A DNA stretch of 64,000 nt from Streptomyces sp. NBRC 110035. GTDB taxonomy: Bacteria; Actinomycetota; Actinomycetes; Streptomycetales; Streptomycetaceae. Shown here in pieces: positions 59,384-64,000 of this stretch. The notes beneath the pieces are model-generated. The model had not been told where the DNA came from and ran no database searches. It saw nothing but the letters and a program-made list of their open reading frames with translations. The stretch is from contig NZ_BBNN01000019.1 in NCBI RefSeq assembly GCF_000829695.1, positions 238,955 through 302,954 of the forward strand, read 5' to 3'. The first letter of the stretch is position 1. Every line of letters begins with the position of its first letter. The translations under genes and the position numbers were made by a program.

Positions 59384-59749
59384 ATGTCCCTCTTCCGTCG
59401 CGGTGAGAACCGCGTCACCGTGGACGAGGCCCACCGGCGCACCCGGGGCGCCGACGCCCCGGCCGTCCTGCTGGACGTGCGCGAGCAGACCGAGTGGGAC
59501 GCCGGACACGCGCCCGGCGCGGTCCACGCGCCGCTGTCCCGCCTCGCGGCGGGAGCGGCCCTGCCGAGCGCGGCCCGGGAACGGCCGCTGGTGGTGATCT
59601 GCCGCAGCGGGAACCGCTCGCAGCGGGCCGCCTCCCTGCTGGCCGGACGCGGCGCGGAGGCGGTGGACGTCAAGGGCGGCATGACCGCGTGGGCCGCCGC
59701 CGGGCATCCGGTCGTCGACGCACGCGGGAACAGCGGCTCGGTGGCATGA
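59384..59749 (+). CDS. Single-domain rhodanese sulfurtransferase
   Basis: 121 residues from ATG 59384. VLLDVREQTEWDAGHAPGAV and the active-site loop VICRSGNRSQRAA (CRSGNR) show a catalytically competent rhodanese. 48 bases after cstB and overlapping the TauE/SafE start (ATGA), so one operon. Transfers sulfane sulfur in sulfide detoxification. Confidence 0.9.
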   Translation: MSLFRRGENRVTVDEAHRRTRGADAPAVLLDVREQTEWDAGHAPGAVHAPLSRLAAGAALPSAARERPLVVICRSGNRSQRAASLLAGRGAEAVDVKGGMTAWAAAGHPVVDARGNSGSVA

Positions 59750-60489
59750 CGTCCCTGATTCTCGCGCTCGTCGCCGGTGCGGTCGTCGGCCTGGCCCTCG
59801 GCGGGCTGGGCGGTGGCGGCAGTGTCCTGGCGGTGCCCGCCCTGATCTACCTGCTCGGTTTCACCCCGGCTGATGCGGCCACGACCAGCCTGATCATCGT
59901 CGTCCTGACCACGGTCACGGCGCTCGCGGGGCACGCCCGGGACGGCAACGTGGCCTGGCGGACGGGGCTGCTGTTCGCGGCGGCGGGCATCGTGCCCGCG
60001 GTGATCGCCGGGGCCGCCGCCGGGCACCTCCCCCAGACGGTACTGACCGTCTCCTTCGCCGTCATCGCGGCGCTGGCCGCCCTGCGCATGCTGCGTCCCA
60101 CCCACGCCGGGACCTCCGGCAGGGTGCGTCCCGGCAGGGCCGGTGCCGCGGGCGCCGGGCTCGGCACGGTGACCGGATTCCTGGGCGTGGGGGGCGGCTT
60201 CCTCGCCGTGCCGGCCCTGGTGGGTGTGCTGAACCTGCCCATGCGCCGGGCCGTCGGCACCAGCCTGCTGGTCATCATGATCAACTCGCTGGCCGCGCTC
60301 GGCGCCCGGGCCGGCACCGGAATGCACCTGGACTGGACGGTCATCGCGCCGTTCACCGCGGCGGCGGTCCTGGGCGCCTGGGACGGGAAACGGCTGTCCG
60401 CGAAGGTCCGGGGCAGGACGCTGCAGCGCCTCTTCGCCCATCTGCTGCTCGCCGTCGCCGCCCTCATGCTCGTCGACGCGCTCCGGTGA
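59746..60489 (+). CDS. TauE/SafE family sulfite/sulfur anion transporter
   Basis: 247 residues from ATG 59746. About eight helices in two repeats, each with the family's Gly-rich motif: LALGGLGGGGSVLAVPALIY and GTVTGFLGVGGGFLAVPALV. TauE/SafE proteins export sulfite or sulfur-containing anions, and in cst operons this is the expected exporter of oxidation products. Confidence 0.9.
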   Translation: MTSLILALVAGAVVGLALGGLGGGGSVLAVPALIYLLGFTPADAATTSLIIVVLTTVTALAGHARDGNVAWRTGLLFAAAGIVPAVIAGAAAGHLPQTVLTVSFAVIAALAALRMLRPTHAGTSGRVRPGRAGAAGAGLGTVTGFLGVGGGFLAVPALVGVLNLPMRRAVGTSLLVIMINSLAALGARAGTGMHLDWTVIAPFTAAAVLGAWDGKRLSAKVRGRTLQRLFAHLLLAVAALMLVDALR

Positions 60490-60635
60490 CCGTGTCCGCA
60501 CGGCCGGGCACCGATCGCGGCTGCGCGCCCGCACCACCGATTCCCACGACCACCACCCCTCACAGACGTCCCGCGAGGCACGGGCACACCCCCTCCCCTC
60601 GCGGAACAGCACCGACACGAAGGACGACATCGACC

Positions 60636-61211
60636 ATGACCGCTCCCACCACCGTCGACCCCCGCCAGGCCCGCTCCCGTCTCCACGAGCTCACCGTCAT
60701 CGACGTCCGTACCCCCGGCGAGTACGCCGGCGGCCACATCCCCGGCGCCCTCAACATCCCCCTCGACCAGCTGGACCGCGCCCTGCCGGACATCCGTTCC
60801 GCCGCCGATCGCGGTGAGGTCCTCGTCGTCTGCGCCTCCGGCGCCCGTTCCGAGAACGCCTGCCGGATGCTCGCCGAGAACGGCGTCCACACCGCCACCC
60901 TCTCCGGAGGCACCGGTGCCTGGGCCGCCGAGGGCCACGACCTCGACCGCCCTCAGGGGAGCACCAGGGCGACCTGGGGCATGGAGCGCCAGGTCCGCCT
61001 GACCGCCGGTTCGGTCGTCCTGCTGGGCCTGGCCCTGGGCGAGTCCGTCCACCCGGCCTTCCGGCTGCTGTCCGCCGGTATCGCCGGCGGCCTGGTCTTC
61101 TCCGCGGTGACCAACACCTGCGGCATGGCCGCCCTGCTCGCCAGGCTCCCCCACAACCGGCCCCGCAAGGCCGACCTGGACGCGACGCTGACCCGGCTGC
61201 GCAGCAGCTGA
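60636..61211 (+). CDS. Rhodanese with C-terminal DUF2892 membrane domain
   Basis: 191 residues from ATG 60636. Rhodanese domain about 5-105 (LTVIDVRTPGEYAGGHIPGA; active loop VVCASGARSENACR). Then two membrane helices of the DUF2892 type (VRLTAGSVVLLGLALGESVH and LLSAGIAGGLVFSAVTNTCG). Likely a membrane-bound sulfurtransferase acting on persulfide at the membrane. 146 bases after the TauE/SafE gene, ending before a strong terminator. Confidence 0.88.
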   Translation: MTAPTTVDPRQARSRLHELTVIDVRTPGEYAGGHIPGALNIPLDQLDRALPDIRSAADRGEVLVVCASGARSENACRMLAENGVHTATLSGGTGAWAAEGHDLDRPQGSTRATWGMERQVRLTAGSVVLLGLALGESVHPAFRLLSAGIAGGLVFSAVTNTCGMAALLARLPHNRPRKADLDATLTRLRSS

Positions 61212-61598
61212 CCCCGAGGCCGCGGTCCGGGACGCCCACCGTCCCGGACGCTCCCGCTTCGGCCCGGACTCGGCCGCGGAGCATGTCCGGCCGGGCCGTG
61301 GAACGCCCCGTGCACCCGAGGTGCACGGGGCGTTCCCGTCTGCTCCCGCCGGACGGGCGCAGACGCCGTGCCGACGCGTCGCCGACGACGGCCCGGCCCT
61401 GTGAGCACACGGGCATGGGGGCGGGTCCCGGCCGTTCCCCGTGGCCCGCGGAAGGGTCGGGGCTCTCGGGCGGGAGGCACGCTCGGCGTTTCGGCCACCG
61501 CCGTGGTGTGCACGGTCCTTTGCCCGGCAAGGGTCGGTGCACCCCGCATGAACCGCCCCGGCTCGAATGGAGACTCGATTTCATGAAAGGATCGAGTC
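61212..61598. other. Intergenic region to the IS3 element
   Basis: 387 bases with no gene. It holds the 15-bp-stem terminator at 61301-61335 and the left end of the IS3-family element (TGAACCGCCCCGGC at 61549). Confidence 0.6.
61301..61335 (+). terminator. Terminator of the sulfur-oxidation operon
   Basis: GAACGCCCCGTGCAC pairs perfectly with GTGCACGGGGCGTTC around the five-base loop CCGAG, 90 bases past the rhodanese-DUF2892 stop. Confidence 0.88.
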
Positions 61599-61925
61599 AT
61601 GGCACGACCTTCCCGTTACCCGCTTGAGCTCCGCCGTCGTGCGGTGCGCATGGTCGCCGAGGTGCGCGACGGCCACTCGGACGAGACGGCCGCCCTGCAG
61701 GCGGTGGCAGAGAAGCTCGACATCGGCTCCCGCGAGACGCTGCGGAACCGGGTGAAGCAGCACGAGATCGACGCGGGGACGCGTCCGGGGACGACGACGG
61801 AGGAGTCCGCCCAGCTCAAGGCGTTGAAGAGGGAGAACGCCGAACTCAAGCGGGCCAACGAGATCCTGAAGGCCGCGGCAAGTTTCTTCGCGGCCGAGCT
61901 CGACCGGCCACACACACGCTCGTAG
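61599..61925 (+). CDS. IS3-family transposase OrfA
   Basis: 108 residues from ATG 61599. N-terminal helix-turn-helix (RYPLELRRRAVRMVAEVRDG; SRETLRNRVKQHEIDAG) and a C-terminal leucine-zipper coiled coil (AQLKALKRENAELKRANEIL). Normally joined to OrfB by programmed -1 frameshifting near its end; the OrfB frame here is indeed the -1 frame. Confidence 0.93.
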   Translation: MARPSRYPLELRRRAVRMVAEVRDGHSDETAALQAVAEKLDIGSRETLRNRVKQHEIDAGTRPGTTTEESAQLKALKRENAELKRANEILKAAASFFAAELDRPHTRS

Positions 61926-62552
61926 CGTTCGTCGACGAGCACCGGGACCGCTTCGGCGGCGTCGAGCCGATCTGCAGAACCCTCACCGGGCACGACTGCA
62001 AGATCGCCCCCTCCACCTACTACGCGGCGAAGAAACGCCTCGGAACTCCCTCCGCCCGTTCCGTGCGCGACGAGGAACTCAAAGAGCGGATCCAGGGGGT
62101 CTATACGTCCAACTACCGCGTCTACGGGGCCCGGAAGATCTGGCGCGAGCTGAACCGGCAGGGGCATGCCGTGGCCCGCTGCACCGTCGAGCGCCTCATG
62201 CGCGAACTTGGCATCACCGGCGCCGTCCGCGGCAAGAGGGTGATCACGACGATCACCGACCCGGCCGCCGGTCGAGCCCCGGACCTTGTCGACCGCGACT
62301 TCGTCGCCAGTGCCCCGAACCGCTGCTGGGTCGCCGACTTCACGCACGTCGCCGCCTGGAGCGGGGTCGTCTACGTCGCCTTCGTCGTGGACACCTTCTC
62401 CCGGCGCATCGTCGGCTGGTCCGCCTCCACCTCCAAGGAGACCCAACTCGTCCTGGACGCAGTGGAGATGGCGCTGTGGCAGCGCGACCGCGAGGACCGC
62501 CCGCACACTCCAGGGCAGCTGATCCACCACTCCGATGCCGGCAGCCGGCTCA
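61910..62552 (+). pseudogene. IS3-family transposase OrfB, truncated by IS30 insertion
   Basis: In the -1 frame relative to OrfA: FVDEHRDRFGGVEPICRTLT, YRVYGARKIWRELNRQGHAV, then the rve integrase core with first catalytic Asp in CWVADFTHVAAWSGVVYVAF and second at HHSDAGS. The sequence then runs into the IS30 inverted repeat, so the third catalytic residue (Glu) and C-terminus are lost and the enzyme is inactive. Confidence 0.88.
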
Positions 62553-63995
62553 GGTTCAACCAGTCGTCGCAACGCCGGCTTGTTGGATCGACTGTAGCTG
62601 CTCGTTGAGGGCTTCGGCCGGGGTCTTCCAGCCGAGGGTCTTGCGTGGTCGGCCGTTGAGGGTGGCGGCGACGGCGTCGAGCTCGCGGCGGTCGTAGCGT
62701 GAGAGGTCGGTTCCCTTGGGGAAGTACTGCCGCAGCAGTCCGTTAGTGTTCTCGTTCGTGCCGCGCTGCCAGGGGCTGTGCGGGTTGGCGAAGTAGATCT
62801 CCAGCCCGCTGTCGATGCACAGTTGAGCGTGCTCGGCCATCTCCGAGCCCTGGTCCCACGTGAGTGTCCTGCGCAGCTGCTCGGGCAGTGAGGTGATTGT
62901 GGTGGCGATGGCATCCCGGACCGCTGTGGCCCCGTGTCCGGCCAGTGCCGGGCCGTTCTTCTCCCGGGGCCCGCCGTGGCCGGGCATCGGGGGCAGGTGC
63001 AGCAGCATCGTGAACCGGGTAGTGCGTTCGACCAGCGTGCCGATCGCCGAGCTGTTCAGCCCGATGATCAAGTCGCCCTCCCAGTGTCCGGGGACCGCCC
63101 GGTCCTCCACCTCGGCCGGCCGCTCGCTGATCTTCACCTCGTCGGTGACGAACTTCTTGCCCCGTCCCTGGGTGCGGGCCCGGGGAACCCGCAGGGCGCG
63201 TCCGGTGCGCAGGCAGGCGGACAGCTCGCGCCGCAGCCCGCCCCGGCCCTGGATGAACAGCGCCTGGTAGATGGCCTCGTGCGAGATACGCATCGTGTCG
63301 TCCTCGGGGAAGTCGAGCGGCAGGCGGCGGGCGATCTGCTCGGGGCTCCATGCCGTCCCCCACCGCCGGTCCGCCCTGCGGCCGTGCCGCCGCTTCTTCC
63401 ACGGTACTTCCGGGCCGGCCACCTCGCTGCCGTCCTCCGTACGCACTGTCCCGGCCAGCCGGTCCTGCACCCACTCCCGCAACCGCGGATTCTCCTTGAG
63501 CTTGCAGGGCTTGGGGCGGCGAGCCTGCCGGTCCGCGTGCCACTGGGCGACCGAGGCACGATAGTCCAGCCTCCCGCCACGGGTGGCGGCATTGCGCCGC
63601 AGCCCACGCGAGATCGTCGACGGCGAGCGCCCCAGCTCCCGCGCGATCTCCCGCACCCCGTGGTCCTTCGCGCACAACAACGCGATCTCTTCACGCTCGG
63701 CAAACGACAGGTAGCGGCCCGAGGGCTCGTCCAGGTTGATCGGCGGCATACCGCCACCCTCACGAAACCACCGCGGCCCAAGCGGCTGCGACACTCCGCA
63801 GACGACGGCGGCGTCCTCGCTGGACAGCCCCTCGGCGATCCTTCGCCAGAACTGCCGCTTCTCGCGCGTCCGGTTCACCGGTGGGCGCCCCGGCGACCGC
63901 AACGGTGGACGGCCTGCCCGAAGTGCTGCACGAGCTCGTCCCTGTGCCACAACAACCTCCCAGGTCATGGAGGTGTTGCGACGACCGATTGAATC
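62553..63995. mobile_element. IS30-family insertion sequence, complete
   Basis: 24-bp imperfect terminal inverted repeats: GGTTCAACCAGTCGTCGCAA at 62553 and the complement of 63972-63995, 20 of 24 identical. They enclose one intact transposase gene on the minus strand. It sits inside the IS3 orfB. I could not identify a target-site duplication with confidence. Confidence 0.85.
62556..63968 (-). CDS. IS30-family transposase
   Basis: 470 residues from ATG 63968. Two helix-turn-helix regions (YLSFAEREEIALLCAKDHGV, REIARELGRSPSTISRGLRR) and the DDE integrase core: first Asp in GHWEGDLIIG, second in TLTWDQGSEMAEH, Glu in PWQRGTNENTNGLLRQYFPK. Full length with all catalytic residues, so the element may still move. 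The 3' end reaches into the inverted repeat. Confidence 0.93.
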   Translation of the reverse strand: MTWEVVVAQGRARAALRAGRPPLRSPGRPPVNRTREKRQFWRRIAEGLSSEDAAVVCGVSQPLGPRWFREGGGMPPINLDEPSGRYLSFAEREEIALLCAKDHGVREIARELGRSPSTISRGLRRNAATRGGRLDYRASVAQWHADRQARRPKPCKLKENPRLREWVQDRLAGTVRTEDGSEVAGPEVPWKKRRHGRRADRRWGTAWSPEQIARRLPLDFPEDDTMRISHEAIYQALFIQGRGGLRRELSACLRTGRALRVPRARTQGRGKKFVTDEVKISERPAEVEDRAVPGHWEGDLIIGLNSSAIGTLVERTTRFTMLLHLPPMPGHGGPREKNGPALAGHGATAVRDAIATTITSLPEQLRRTLTWDQGSEMAEHAQLCIDSGLEIYFANPHSPWQRGTNENTNGLLRQYFPKGTDLSRYDRRELDAVAATLNGRPRKTLGWKTPAEALNEQLQSIQQAGVATTG

Positions 63996-64000
63996 CGCCC

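Larger units (their letters stand above)
61549..62552 (+). mobile_element. IS3-family insertion sequence, 5' part
   Basis: Left end TGAACCGCCCCGGC, a terminal sequence of the kind seen in actinobacterial IS3 elements, followed by overlapping orfA/orfB. The element is interrupted at about 62552 by an IS30-family element; the missing right part, if present, lies beyond the window. Confidence 0.8.

Overview
The window comes from a high-GC actinomycete, almost certainly a Streptomyces. The evidence is strong GC bias in third codon positions, many GTG/TTG starts, 4-base ATGA/GTGA overlaps between operon genes, and the cluster of cysteine-free ribosomal protein paralogues S18/CobW-like/L31/L33 divergent from L28/S14, which is a known Streptomyces Zur-regulated locus. 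AT-rich 15-bp boxes resembling the Streptomyces Zur operator (TGAAAATGATTTTCA) stand out against the GC-rich background at eight places between 2.6 and 50.9 kb. I read this stretch as a zinc-starvation island.

Layout. 0-2.1 kb: a secreted GH81 beta-1,3-glucanase, cut by the window edge, with a LacI-type operator. 2.6-4.9 kb: a zinc-free L32 paralogue, a CobW/COG0523 metallochaperone GTPase and a Fur/Zur-family regulator. 4.9-28.8 kb: a hybrid NRPS-PKS metallophore-like cluster. Its core is one minus-strand operon of carrier-Cy-A(Cys)-PCP NRPS, KS-AT-KR-ACP-Cy-TE megasynthase, an Opp/nickel-type ABC importer, two free-standing methyltransferases and a PCP-Cy-PCP protein. It is flanked by a divergent saccharopine-dehydrogenase-like reductase and a thioredoxin-reductase-like dithiol oxidase, and by another methyltransferase. 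29-32.3 kb: zinc-free ribosomal proteins, a P-loop-less CobW paralogue and a histidine-rich tandem-repeat protein. 32.4-33.8 kb: a GNAT acetyltransferase and a methyltransferase.

33.9-46.7 kb: a ten-gene minus-strand block. It begins, just after a Zur-like box, with a 37-residue unannotated peptide. This is followed by an E1-like/RRE protein, an S15 hydrolase, a YcaO, a SagB-like dehydrogenase and two ABC exporter half-transporters, i.e. an azol(in)e-type RiPP cluster. Three PLP enzymes follow (SbnH-like decarboxylase, SbnA-like synthase fused to rhodanese, cysteine-desulfurase-like). 46.7-52.1 kb: a FecBCDE-type importer operon and a divergent beta-propeller protein share another Zur-like box. 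Together these genes suggest that, on zinc depletion, the cell swaps zinc ribosomal proteins for zinc-free ones, mobilises metallochaperones, and makes and re-imports one or more zinc-binding small molecules, one possibly a RiPP.

52-61.3 kb: stress and accessory genes (YetF-like protein, CPA1 antiporter, a DUF326 copper-binding gene broken by TGA, a DUF4383 protein), then a CstR-type persulfide-sensing regulon (CstR, DUF302, CstB, rhodaneses, TauE/SafE) with palindromic operators. 61.5-64 kb: an IS3-family element interrupted by an intact IS30-family element. All functions are read from sequence by eye; no database search was run.
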